From Utricularia gibba (Eukaryota > Streptophyta > Magnoliopsida > Lamiales > Lentibulariaceae): a stretch of DNA of 64,000 bases. The stretch lies in contig NEEC01000010.1 of NCBI GenBank assembly GCA_002189035.1, positions 496,001 to 560,000 of the forward strand, read 5' to 3'. Position numbers and translations under genes: made by a program. The notes beneath the pieces are model-generated. The model was not told the DNA's origin and did no database searches. It saw nothing but the letters and a program-made list of their open reading frames with translations. This document shows, piece by piece, positions 11,591 through 22,634 of the stretch. Position 1 is the stretch's first letter. Each line of letters starts with the position of its first letter.

Positions 11591-12417
11591 AAGACGATGA
11601 CAACGATAATCGATGGTTGTTCCATGCTCACCGCACCATGTACAAATGCTGAGCATGGTTTGGATGAGGGAGCAAATGAGGAGAGTGAGCTGCAAAAAAT
11701 ATCTTTCGTTATTCCACAGAAACAAAATCCCCAGCTATTATATAGTTGGGTTTAGTCAGGGACTTATGGTTGTAACCATCAAGTACAATTCTGGCACAAG
11801 GGGTACAACCACATCAATTATCAACTTCCGAACAATTGTTTTTCATATTTAAGCCGTAGGATCATGATTTGTCGTAGTATACACGGAGTCTGGAGTTAGG
11901 GTTCAAGGTCGTTACGATGTTCTGGATGATGGCCGTGATCGCCTTCAGAGCAGAGATGTTGGGACAAAAGATGGTGGCATCATGAAGAGTGAAGCATGGC
12001 TTTGTGGTTAAAGAATGCACCATAGAAGGAGGATGAGGATGAGCATATCAGGCAGCTGTGACGCAAGAGGCCTATTTAGCTCGTTGCCAGGATGGACGTT
12101 TTGAACATGGTCCCTGGTGAACTCGAGGGGCGGTTTTGATGAGTCGGGTGCTTGGAATGAGACGCCTATTGTGACCTAGCATATAGGTGATGTCATCCAT
12201 TATTTATTTTCCAAATATATGTATTTTTAAAATAATTTAAAATAGAAATTTCGAAAGAATTAGTATGTATGAATGTGTCCATTTTCCTAAAATGGAGTTT
12301 CAAAAGCATCTGTTTCAAGATGACATTCTTCTAGGGATCAGAAACCCTTGTTACGCATTCTCAATTCACACTCGAGTGAGATATCAAATCTGAATCTCGG
12401 GAGAAGCTATGTAGGAA
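11591..12417. other. Copia leader remnant and non-coding DNA before the EXO70 relic
   Basis: The first ~130 bases look like the leader of the minus-strand Copia relic. The rest shows no recognised gene. The last ~100 bases before 12418 could be the former promoter/5' UTR of the EXO70 fragment. No clear Copia LTR border or tRNA primer site was found. Confidence 0.35.
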
Positions 12418-13061
12418 ATGGCACCCTATGCCGCCGCAGTTGAAACCTTGAGAGAACGTGCAGCTTTGATCAATGAATCAATGCAGAAAACACAATCCAT
12501 AACGAATACCATGACAGCGACCCTTGGATCCTTTGATCACCATTTATCTGCACTGGAGACCCCCATGAGACCCAATCAAGTACGTTTTTTTATTAAATAG
12601 CATTTCCATTGAACATTCCATGTGTTTGATCCGTATAATGTGATGTTTTGTAGCTGAAAACAAACTTGATAAGGAGAGGACATGAGAATATTGACAAAAC
12701 ATTGAAGCCGCTGAGGTTATTCTTGGTCAATTTGACTTTTGTGTTTAGTATATCTCCTATATTTTGAAAAAGTATAATCGGTAGATTGCATTTGACATAT
12801 ATTTTTTAACATTTTGGTTATGGTGTCTATCATAAATTTCAGACAGAGGCGAAGATTTTGAGGGGTCCTCATGAGGACTTGGAAAGTTACCTTCAGGTCA
12901 TGGATCAATTAAGGAGTATTGTGCGTTTTTTTTTTTTTTTTTTTTTCTGAAGCAATGGAAATTTAGAGTGCAACTAGTTTGGTGAATCAAGCGAATAACC
13001 TTTTGGGCAAGTCAATATTGAAACTCGAAGAAGAGTTTTGACAGCTTCTCATATCATACAG
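12418..13061 (+). pseudogene. EXO70 (exocyst subunit, EXO70A-like) 5' gene fragment with introns
   Basis: Four consecutive exons of a plant EXO70A-type gene can be read. Exon 1 (12418-12579, donor GTACGT) gives 'ATLGSFDHHLSALETPMRP'. Exon 2 (12654-~12738) gives 'RRGHENIDKTLK' and then, after a one-base loss, 'EVILGQFDF'. Exon 3 (12843-12920) gives 'EAKILRGPHEDLESYLQVMD'. Exon 4 (~12951-13061) gives 'LVNQANNLLGKSILKLEEEF' around two stops. In the intact protein this N-terminal rod helps tether secretory vesicles to the plasma membrane. Here the homology ends at 13061 and the remaining ~80% of the gene is absent. Because introns are retained it is a fragment of genomic duplication, not a retrocopy. 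The exon 2 frameshift and exon 4 stops mean it cannot make EXO70. Confidence 0.85.
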
Positions 13062-13566
13062 GTTCAGATATCTAGTTCTCCCCATTTGTTTTCCCTTCTC
13101 ATGGAGCATTTAGTTTTTTACCATTAGATCACTGTTCATTATAGGGTTTCATTATTTCCTGATAAAATTGAATAAACTGTGCTTTCAGTCCATTCCAAGA
13201 CTCTTTTCTTGAGGCTATTTACTTAGTTATGATGAATGTATAGCACCGAGTATTGGACACCCAACTATTTATGCCTGAGTGAAAGAGATTTGATCATATT
13301 AATCTTGGAACTTTCATTAACTTATTTAGTACTAATTAACATGCCCTTCGATGTTGAAGTTGGGGCTAGTATTCCTAACCACCACATTCCAGCTACATGT
13401 CACTTGTAGTGGTGCCATCACAATCAAAATGAGGGACAAATCCAAACTCAATGCAAAGAATGGAGACAAAATGAACAATGCCAAAGTTGAAGAATCGACC
13501 TTTCCAAATTCACCCCTGTTACGTGTCATTTCCTCAACAAATTTTAATTTAGAAAAACATAAAACA
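13062..13566. other. Non-coding DNA between EXO70 relic and repeat B
   Basis: About 500 bases with no recognised exon. It may be former EXO70 intron sequence at its left end. A 73-codon open frame (13351-13572) has no family resemblance. Confidence 0.35.
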
Positions 13567-14818
13567 CAATAAAGCGTAGAACGAGTGTCGATCTCATAGA
13601 ATTGAGTTTTGTGAAAAGTGTTTTGTAGAAAAATTTTACAAATTGTCAATGGCTTTGTAAAAGAGAGTTTTTGAAGTACAAAAATAAAATATACAATGCA
13701 AGTAATGGACCTTGACTACGGGATGCAGTTCCTGGGAAATGGACTCTGTTTCCTTTTTTTGACTATCCTCACCTCAACTTTCACTGATTTCTTCCGAATA
13801 GCAAGTTATAAGAGCAAGGAATAGCCTACTCTCCCTTATACTTTGATTGACAAGGAGGCACGGGAATAGCCTCATATGATTCCCCCTTGTACAACTGAGA
13901 AGACAAGAAGATTGTCGTAGATTACTTTCAAAACTGAATTTTGCATGTGGGCCCAGCTATTGATGATGACCAATGAAAGGTATGAGGTCACTACCTATTC
14001 ATTGTCACGGTACCTCGGTCACAAACAATTTGCAACTTCCCTCAAACCGGTAGGGTTGGAGATAGTATTCTTCACCTTGCTCCTCGTCAAAATCAGCTAG
14101 GAGTGGCCTGCTAATCAAGAACCATGACTAGGAGACGTTACAGAAAGACTGCAAGAAAACACATGGAAATATGTAAAATCCAAAAGAATTTCAGTAAAGA
14201 GACGAGATTAATGCTCAAGACTTGAAAGAAAACTTCATCTATTCTTAAAAACTAAAAGAGTTTAGCCACGAATGGTCATGAAACAGAAAATGAAATGGAA
14301 AGCTAAGGTATTCTTCCTCATTTGGAGTACAGGAAGAGTCAAAAGTTCTAAGTGCAAAAACAAAGTGAAAAGAAGGTTCGAAGGATAGTGTTCCAAGTTG
14401 GTTTTCATTCACTCCCCACATGCATTAATTTCTTCTGCTCCCCTTCTGTCTTGTGTACAGCAACAGCTTTTCCATGCATGTAAGTAAGCGTTCAATCATT
14501 ACTACAGACTCTAACATGCCGTAAATCAGGGGTCCTAACTAGTATCAGTCTTTTGCCCACAATTGACCAAAGTTGCGTGAAAGACAAGAAACGTCAATGT
14601 CTGGTCTCTTGCAAGTCTCTTGCAATACTCCAAGTTTGACTCCTAACATTTTGGGTGAAAGTTCATGAAAAAAGACAACAAAATATGTACAAAATACAAA
14701 AATAGAAATTTTCTTATAAAATCAAATACCTATCAATATAAATCCTAAATTGGGTAACTTAATACTTAATTTGCACATAATAATATATAATAAATACTTA
14801 GTAAATGACACTTAACAA
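13567..14818. repeat. LTR-like repeat family B, copy 2
   Basis: Second copy of the ~1.2 kb repeat at 6608-7830, in the same orientation. Both end in '(G/A)ACACTTAACA'-type sequence, and both carry the 'gttcctgggaaatgga' and 'aaaccggtagggttggagata' landmarks. The start in this copy has lost the clear TG. It is followed directly by a relic of Gypsy integrase coding sequence, but no primer-binding site or gag lies between, so I cannot assign it as that element's LTR. Confidence 0.6.
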
Positions 14819-14919
14819 CCCCTTGCTATTTGAGGCCAAAACCCTTGGGACTAGTTGGGCTTGCAACATGGGCTAGAAGAAGGTAGAGATTCTTGGCCCA
14901 GCTACTGGGCCAAATTCCA

Positions 14920-15800
14920 CATCAGCTTCATTTGATCATGGTAGTTGTAGATCGTTTTCCCAAGATGTTGCATTTTATTGTATGCAAGAAAACCACTAAT
15001 ACTTGTTTGATCCCCCCAACTATTTTTTAGTGAGTTTTATCATTTACATGGACTTCTTTCCACTATTTTTAGTAATTAGGATACTTGCTTTCTCAATCAC
15101 TTTTGGCGAAGCTTGTGGAAGTTAGTTAACACTACCTTGAATTTTAATATTGCTTATTATTTGGAGGCTAATGGCCAGACTTAAGTCATTAATTGATCAT
15201 TGGGCAATCTTTTATGTTACCGTTGAAAGCCAACATCTATCATGGGATATTCTTTTGAGCAAGCCATAATTTGCTTACAATCATTGTGTTAATCGAAGTA
15301 CAAGGTTCAACCCCTTTCAGATTGTTTATGCATCTCAAACGTGAGCACCCACATCCTTATCCAGTGGTTGATGGTCATAAACTTCATGGAAAGGCTGAAG
15401 ATTTTGTGCAAGTTTTACAACAAATCCAACAAAAGTAAAGGATCATTTGAAGACTAGTAATGCTCGATAAAAGGCCACAACTAACTGTCATCATCAACTT
15501 CAAGAATTTCATGTAGATAACCTAGTTTGGGTGTTCATCTCTAAACAACATTATCCAACTCACCTCCCCATAAATTGACCAACCAAAAGATTAGTCCTTG
15601 TGAGATTCTGACCAAGATCAATTCTAATACATACAAGGTGAAGTTGCCACCAGGTTTTCTTACACCACATGTCTTCAATGTTTGCCATATGTTTCCTTAT
15701 TTGGGTCACGAGCAATCTCTAAATTAGGGGATGAATTCTTCTACTCAGGAGGTGATGATGCAGCATACGAATATGACTCATCCATTAACCCCTAACCCAT
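14920..15800 (+). pseudogene. Ty3-Gypsy integrase and C-terminal relic
   Basis: Reading across frames on the plus strand gives the integrase core: 'VVVDRFSKMLHFI' (14938-14976), then 'YLEANGQT*VIN*SLGNLL' (equivalent to the 'DGQTEVVNRSLGNLLR' block), then 'KSNKSKG'-like material. The C-terminal part reads 'PCEILTKINSNTYKVKLPPG' and 'FNVCHMFPYLG' (15595-15710). Conserved aspartates and glutamate are partly lost, and many stops and frameshifts are present. It is a dead fragment; gag, protease and RT are not seen in the window near it. Confidence 0.75.
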
Positions 15801-16660
15801 ATGTCTCACCCACCTAGATTTTGACGGATACGATTGCAAGGGTTATAGGAATTTTTGCAACTTTCACTTAGGTTCCTTCTTTTACATCTAACCTTCACTC
15901 ATCACTGGTTGTTGGTTAGGGATTAAGCTAACTTGGATTGGGCACCCTTTACAAGTTGTTCAAGAATGTTGCATCGTTGAACTACTGCTGAAAGTTCAAT
16001 CTTTCATTCTTATGTTTTGTTCTTCTCGGGTGTTTTGAGAGTTAAATGTCTCTTGAAAACATTGCCTGGACTTTTGCTTTTGAACAAGAATGAGTTTTTG
16101 TTTATTTCATCCAGTATACACTTCCTTGACTTGTCAACCCGAGCATTCACTTGAGAATATGTTTTGTACATTTTTCTTACTCTCGGCCTTCATTAGGTTC
16201 CTTTTAGCCTTCTTACATGTTTCTTATCTAGTCTTAATATAGTATTCCCAATTATACCTTGGAGGCTTTTATTCTTCCTCTACAACAAGTCATGAATTAT
16301 TTAGGCTAAAAGTTTAAATCATTAGAATGTATAATTTTAATTTTATTTGAGTTCCAATCATGTCAAATAGTGAAAGAAGACCAACATGTTTGATTTTCAA
16401 ATAATGGAGATGAGATATGTGTGATAAAGATAAAAAAAAAAAAATGGCTAAGTTATTAAATAATGGAGACTAATTTTTTGTTCAATACACAAAATGTTGA
16501 AACACAATACATCCACTAAAAATAGTGAAAATGAATTTTATCAATGAAAATTAAAGATACAATTTATGCCAAATAGTGAAAATAAATCTTACTGCTAAAA
16601 CAATGCGAATTTGTGGTCCCATTTCTATTCCTTTTCTCGTGGGACTGAAAAAGGGACCTG
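15801..16660. other. Probable Gypsy 3' non-coding/LTR debris and AT-rich spacer
   Basis: Downstream of the integrase relic the sequence looks like a transcribed LTR tail (T-rich, 'gttgttcttctcggg'-like motifs near 16020). It decays into AT-rich DNA from 16300. I found no second copy that would prove an LTR. From about 16600 it becomes the 3' flank of the IQM gene. Confidence 0.35.
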
Positions 16661-16667
16661 AGAATAC

Positions 16668-18913
16668 TTAATACAGAGCTCCCTCATTGGACAGAGTAAA
16701 CGGGGCTGGGGCTGGGGCTGGGGGAGTGTTTGTCGTGGAGGTCCGTGGGGACAAATTTGTGAGTTCAAGTGCTTGGACCCTAACCTCCGGTGGGTAGTCG
16801 TTCATGCATCCGATTCTGGGCCCAGTACCCGAGGCCCATTTTGAAGACAGCTGACGCCCCAGTTGATATGATTTCCCCGCCTTCTTAGACCGGATTCTCT
16901 CAAGTATGGCCTTCTGTGGAACCACTGGTTTGGGGCTCCGAAGACCACCCGAAAGGCTTCTTTTGTATTCCCGCTTGGCTTCTGGGAGGATTCTTCCCTT
17001 TCCGTCGTCGGATGGTCGTTGTCGTCTTCGTCGAAAGGGAGATCGCAGCGCACGGAGTGTTGTGTTTGAGCGACATCTTGGAGAGGCAGCAGGGATGAGG
17101 ATTCTCCGTTTTCATCCTTCTCGTAGTCATCAATGCCTTTGACGATCTGAAGAGCAAGTTGAAGAACAGGTTGGAGGGAGACTCATGCACGCAGAAGAGC
17201 TGACTGACAGGACAGGTATGCACGTACCTCTACGCCATCAAGGTAAATTCCATTTTCTAAGAGAAATGACGAGAAATCATCAAGGCTTTCATCGGTTGGC
17301 TTGTAGTGTCCGCTGTAAGCTGATATGCGCTGATCAACATACTCAAAATAGTCAGCGTATTACGCAGGCAGAGACTTGGTCATTAATTTGACAATGGCGG
17401 CACCTTAATAACTCCATGCTCGACGTCGAGCCTGCCGGAAGCCAGAGTAGCTCCTCCAGCTAAAAAGCTGGAGTGATGAAAGAAGCCCTTCTTCTTCTGG
17501 AGTTCATGAACGAAAAAGAGTTGATTAATTCGACAAATCGATCGAGCAAGTGTTGACGTAGAAGACCACCCTTTAAAGGGCTTACCTTTCCGACATAAAG
17601 CCTTTTAAAGGTGCTTAACACAAAAATCCACTTTGATCCTGGTGACCCATGCTTCGTGTCAAGAAGCTTCCCGGTTAGCTTATGCGAAAGCTTAGCATCA
17701 GTGACGACGTATTCGTAATGTTCTCTTTCATTCTGACCAGAAGGAAATGAGATGAGATAGAAGGTTTTAAACCAGCTGAAGAACGATGACAAACACACAT
17801 ATAACTAGGATTTGCTTTGACTTACACGACCAAGATACTGGATGCATTGTTGACGAAGAGTCAACCTCGGGCACTCCTTGAGATCAACCTCTTTCCCGTC
17901 TCCAATGTCCAACCTGTTCCATTCAATAACAGTATCCTGATATGTTTCACAGAAAACATAGGACTCAAACAGAGACATGTGATGACGTGAAAACCCAAAT
18001 TTAATTCAACAAAAACGATAAAAGTGATCGATCGAACACCATACAGGGTGCTTGAGCTAGACGAGTTAAAGGTCACCGCTGCCAGTAATCGATTACGACA
18101 GGTAAGCAAAGTGAAATGCTAGCTATTTGAATGTCGATACCAGTAAAAGAAGGGTTGGCCAGAGCTTGCATCACACCATTTGGTGAAGTAGAAGTGTAAG
18201 TTGTGCCCATATCGGTGCCTCGGATCAATCTGTATAAAGGAAGACAGAATTAAAGTTCAACGTGCAAAAGATGAACATGGAAAACGATTTGTATATCAGG
18301 AGAAATAAAATCAAAACTCAATCGACAAAAAGGTAATATGAAACACGACTTTCCCAACTTATAGTTTGACTCATAACCGGAATCCAAAAGATGGAATAAC
18401 AGATAGAAGAGACCCACAGCCTCAATCCAGTGTTGAAAAGCTAACTTCTGCGCCCTCACGTCCTCGGACAAGCCCTTGCCCACCTGGGTTTCGCAAATCT
18501 GTAAGCCTTACAGACAACATAAAAAAATTCAAGGTGAGAGGAATTGAAATTGGTGAATTTACCCTGGAAGCATTCAATTTCACGCGATTCCACCGCGAGG
18601 CCGCAGATTCTGGCTTCGTGAAATCGAAGAAGGAGATGGTGCTATGGCTTAACCGCGCGAAGTCCAGGAGTTGCCACCTTGAATATTCACTCATAGAGTC
18701 AGAAAAGAAGCACCCCGAATCTGGGTAAAATAGAGAAACCCAAAAGTACCAGAGTTCTTCGGCAACCACAGCGGAGTCAGCCAACATGCGCCGTGTACGG
18801 TAACCACGGTAAGCCTTCTGAAGTCTCATAGCCGAATCTGAGGGACATCTCTGGATAACGCCATTCGCCGGAGCTGCGGTGGCGGCGGATAGTTCGCCAT
18901 TCCCTTGGTTCAT
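16668..18913 (-). CDS. IQM: IQ motif-containing calmodulin-binding protein (IQM family)
   Basis: Nine exons fit GT-AG borders: 18913-18750, 18677-18563, 18483-18418, 18229-18141, 17913-17826, 17732-17586, 17496-17404, 17329-17228 and 17146-16668. The start gives '[18 protein letters not shown]'. An IQ motif '[16 protein letters not shown]' (residues ~31-46) should bind calcium-free calmodulin. Family blocks follow: '[12 protein letters not shown]', '[20 protein letters not shown]', '[15 protein letters not shown]', '[20 protein letters not shown]', '[15 protein letters not shown]', and the C-terminal '[20 protein letters not shown]'. Length (~447 residues) fits the shorter IQM proteins, which link Ca2+ signalling to stress and hormone responses. 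The last exon changes frame near 16970-17000: the upstream acidic part and the conserved '[10 protein letters not shown]' tail are in different frames. A weak 80-base intron (donor before GTGCGC, acceptor after GAAGCCAAG) would repair it. Otherwise it is a one-base lesion or an assembly error. Confidence 0.88.
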
Positions 18914-19030
18914 CAGAATCTCCAGCGTGGTGTCACCGGAGGAAGGGAGAATGAGGGAGAGCTAATGAGTTTAGAGCTGTGCTGTGTTGGAGAGCGAATA
19001 GTCCTTGCAGCGAAGGGTGTCTCCGAGAGG

Positions 19031-19042
19031 AGTTATAAATAA
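19031..19042 (-). promoter_or_regulatory. TATA-like element of the IQM gene
   Basis: On the minus strand the sequence reads TTATTTATAAC about 120 bases upstream of the IQM start codon. This leaves room for a transcript start near 19000 and a ~90-base leader. It is a weak match and the only candidate in the short promoter before the MITE-like element at 19195. Confidence 0.35.
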
Positions 19043-19185
19043 GGGAGTGGGCGTTTGAGTTGACGCGCTGCGTACCATTCTGATTGCCCAGTATGATTGA
19101 TTGTGTTTTCACCGGGGCCGGCGAGAGCGTCAGCAGCAGCAGTCTACATACAAAATTAAATATCCATTTATCGTCCTATAAATTA

Positions 19186-19839
19186 GAAAACACCAGGGTT
19201 TGTTGGCAGAATGCCCCACTGCCAAAAAATTATTTGTTGAATACCCCGGGTTTCATTAAAATTAGCTGAATACCTCGTTTTTTTTTTTGTGTTTGTTGAA
19301 TACCCCTATTTGATGAAAGAAAATAATAAAACTATATTTGATATATTTAAAATAATATATAATTTCATTTACATACATATATAAAAATTTATAATTAATT
19401 TTTATTGTTGATATGTAATGAATAATAAATTATAAATATACAAATAAATAATTAGTAAAATATGCAAATATGATCAAAATATTTGTAATGATTATTTGTA
19501 ATTAAAATTAAATTCAAAATTAGAATTAGAATTAGAATTTTTTTAAAAAAAATTATTATATATAATTTATAATTATCAAATAATTTATATATATGTATTT
19601 TATATACAATTTATAAACATCAAATAAATATATAATATATATGTATGTAAGCATATTTAGTAATTATTTTTAGTATATTAAATATTTATTATTATTTTAT
19701 TATTTATATTACCTCAATTAGTGGTATTCAACAAACAAAAAAAAAATTAAGGGGTATTCAACTAATTGTACAAAAAGGTGGGTATTCAGCAAAGAACTTT
19801 TTGACAGTGGGGTATTCTGCCAAATTACTCGAAAACATC
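19186..19839. mobile_element. MITE with long terminal inverted repeats (Mutator-like, 9-bp duplication)
   Basis: The ends are long inverted repeats. The left arm has 'tggcagaatgccccactg', 'gttgaataccccgg' and 'gctgaatacc' (19203-19310). The right arm, read in reverse, has 'tggcagaataccccactg', 'gctgaatacccacc' and 'gttgaatacccct' (19824-19725). About 110-125 bases per arm match at ~80%. The ~400-base centre is AT-rich and non-coding. GAAAACACC (19186-19194) and GAAAACATC (19831-19839) flank it, an 8/9 match that fits the 9-base duplication made by Mutator-like transposases. It sits about 280 bases upstream of the IQM start codon. Confidence 0.65.
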
Positions 19840-19901
19840 ATGACCAGGCTCTACTCTACTCTGCACCACGACACCCCATACTCTGGGTCTGGGTGCGCCC
19901 A

Positions 19902-19935
19902 CTTTCGTTTCGTTTCGTTTCGTTTCGTTTCGTTT
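19902..19935. repeat. (TTTCG)n microsatellite
   Basis: Six to seven tandem units of TTTCG, a simple repeat outside any gene. Confidence 0.9.
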
Positions 19936-19939
19936 ATCC

Positions 19940-20636
19940 CATCACTAACTAACGCGTATGCATGTATTTTAATATTAAAAATTAAAGTTGTTTTGTTGAA
20001 GAAGACCCCCATTCCCCACCCATCCATACATTCCATTCGCCCATCTTGGTTTGAAATTACAACAACATCCTTCCATGGAATGGATAATGCATGTTTTTCG
20101 ATAATATACAAGTCTGTAATTTCTTGGTAAAAATCATTCATATTTATTAGTAAAATATTTTTGGAAAATAGAATACACCGGATGAGTCGGTTCCAATTGT
20201 TCTAAACTCATCCTTTGAAATACTTTTTTTCTGTTTTATATTATTATTTTTCATTCTTACTTTTCCATTATTGGTGTAAAAATCAAACTGCAAGTTTTTG
20301 CAGAAATGAAGCTTATTTTTATTCCAATTTTACACACCACAAGCCCAATCAAATTAAAAAATTATTTTATGGAGGAGGGCATGCACTTGCCTGGAAACCA
20401 GAGAAGGAGGCCAAGTGTGGTCCAAGCCCTTGCCAACAAAAATCGACAGGACTAAAGGAGCCTAGCAGCCGCCCTTTGCTGACTGCTGGAGCCTCCAAGG
20501 AATGAATAGTCAATCAGGAAGGCATTTTTGACATGTTTTTTTAAAATAAATAACAATTACAAAACTACATATGTATATTATATTTATAAAATCATCTTAA
20601 TTTCATGTCACTTAAAACCATATTTTTCCATCATCC
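19940..20636. other. Intergenic sequence, no gene seen
   Basis: AT-rich spacer with a less AT-rich patch at 20370-20510. The 96-codon open frame there has no recognised family or codon-like pattern. Confidence 0.4.
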
Positions 20637-21461
20637 TTAGGCAGCATTTGGTACATGGGTTTAGGTGAATTTCTCGGTAAACCCACCTTTGATATGTGAG
20701 TTGCAAATCCCTCATGTTATTCACAAATCTATCTAAAACTCACGATCATCGGTTTACATAATCTAATGGGGGGTTGGTTTACATAAACACTTTTGTACTT
20801 TCCCGTTCTATTCCTAGACACTCTTTTTGAAAGCTGAGCACATTTGCTGAAAAACACTTCTTGAAACATTAGTGATGTCATGTTCATCTCTCTATTTGTT
20901 TTTTGCTGCTATTTGTCGATTTTTATTTCTGCTATTTATGAGTTAACTTCAGGTATGATTAAGATAAAAACAAGAAGAAGAAGAAGAAGAAGAAGAAGAA
21001 GAAGAAGAAGAAGAAGAAGAAGAAGAAATAGAAGAAGAAGAAATAGAAGAAGAAAAAGAAGAAGACTAATTGCTATGAGGAATTAATTCTAATTAGTATG
21101 TTAGAATTGTAAACAAACATCATATTTATTGTTATATGATGATTGTTATAAAATATGGTTTCAACTAAGTATCATGATTCATCCTATTGGATGTTTGATT
21201 GAATTTGTGAAATGATACAATAAATTAAATATGTAATAATTAATTTTAATTAACTAAAGAAATATATTAATAATTTTATATAAAAATTCAATAAAGCAAT
21301 ATTTTAGACCCACATATAAAACATGTTTGATTTTAAATCCAAATAAATTATATTTACCTACCAAACAAAAATTATTTTCTAAAATAACAAAATATATTTA
21401 TTTAAATTCAAATAAATTAAATTCATGTTAAACCCAAACCCACGTACCAAATACGCTATTA
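20637..21461. mobile_element. Tourist/Harbinger-type MITE with TTA target duplication
   Basis: TTA at 20637-20639 and 21459-21461 flank an 819-base element. Its ends are imperfect inverted repeats sharing 'ATTTGGTAC(A/G)TGGGTTT(A/G)GG' (left 20646-20667; right read in reverse from 21451). PIF/Harbinger elements insert at TTA/TAA and make 3-base duplications, so this is a likely non-autonomous member. A window-internal Harbinger relic (3180-5460) shows the family's machinery once existed here. No coding sequence. It contains an AAG microsatellite. Confidence 0.55.
20972..21065. repeat. (AAG)n microsatellite
   Basis: More than 25 nearly perfect AAG units within the Tourist-type MITE. The arginine-rich open frame across it (20880-21086) is an artefact of the repeat. 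Confidence 0.95.
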
Positions 21462-22588
21462 AGTATTGTATTTAGCTACATTATTTTTCATTTTCTTATT
21501 ATTTTTTTATTAATTACACATTTCTTTAAAGAAAATATATTTTATGTTTTTAAAATATTGTTTAATCAATTTAAAAAGAGATCGAATCCTAATAATTTAT
21601 ATGTTTGAGAGTACATGAAGTATCATGAAGAGAATCAAAAATAATATTTGATCCAATATATAATTTTAGATAAATATTTAAAAATAATTTTAAAAATTTG
21701 GATAAAAGATATATATCAAGAACTATAGAATATCTTAGCCAAAACCATGAATGAAACCCAACTTATTATTAAAATCTTTACCCCATAAAATATATCTCTT
21801 ATTCAACTATAAAATTTTTCATATTTTCATGTTTTTTTATGCATTACAATCAAGAATGTATATGTATAATTTACGGAAGGATTTGCAATGAAATCATGTT
21901 TGTAAAAGACTTTGTCTCTGTGGTTATGTTATTATATTCTTTAATATTTATCTATTTTTTTATATAAAGTCTCACTGGACCACGCGGACTAATTGGATGA
22001 TTGAGATTGAAATCGGTTGACCTGAATCCAAAAATCTTAATCCAACAGCAACAATACAAACTTAATCCACCCGTTTTTATTTTTGTCTCCCATTTAATGT
22101 CCTGATCATGATTCGAGAATTGCGATTTTTTTGTTTAGTTTCGGTGAGATAAAACCGGAAACAGCCTCTCTCCTAAGTCCTACCAAATGAAAGTAACGAA
22201 TGGTGATGTTGCGAACAACAGAAATAAGTAATTAGATTGATATATGAAAATAAAAACTCTTATTTACACCAATTCTAATAATAATATATCATACTATTTC
22301 TTTATAAATCGTTGGATGTGTTGAATTGGTCCAATGGGAATCACCCCATCCCACATCCAAACATTTTAGGGAAAAGACTCATTTCTTTATATGAGAAATG
22401 TTAAATGAATACAAGTCGCCATTTTTGTAGAATCACTGCTTTCTGGGAAAAGACTCATAACTCTTACAAAACTATCCATCCAGCAAACTAGCCATCTTCT
22501 TTGACTTTTCTTTAAAAATATATATTTCTTTAGTATATATATATATATATTTTACTGAAGTCAGGTTATTTCAGTTAAAAAGATTTTG

Positions 22589-22634
<46 letters not shown>

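Noticed and set aside
20880-21086. Arginine-rich 68-codon frame
   Set aside because: Produced by the AAG microsatellite; no protein-like composition outside the repeat.
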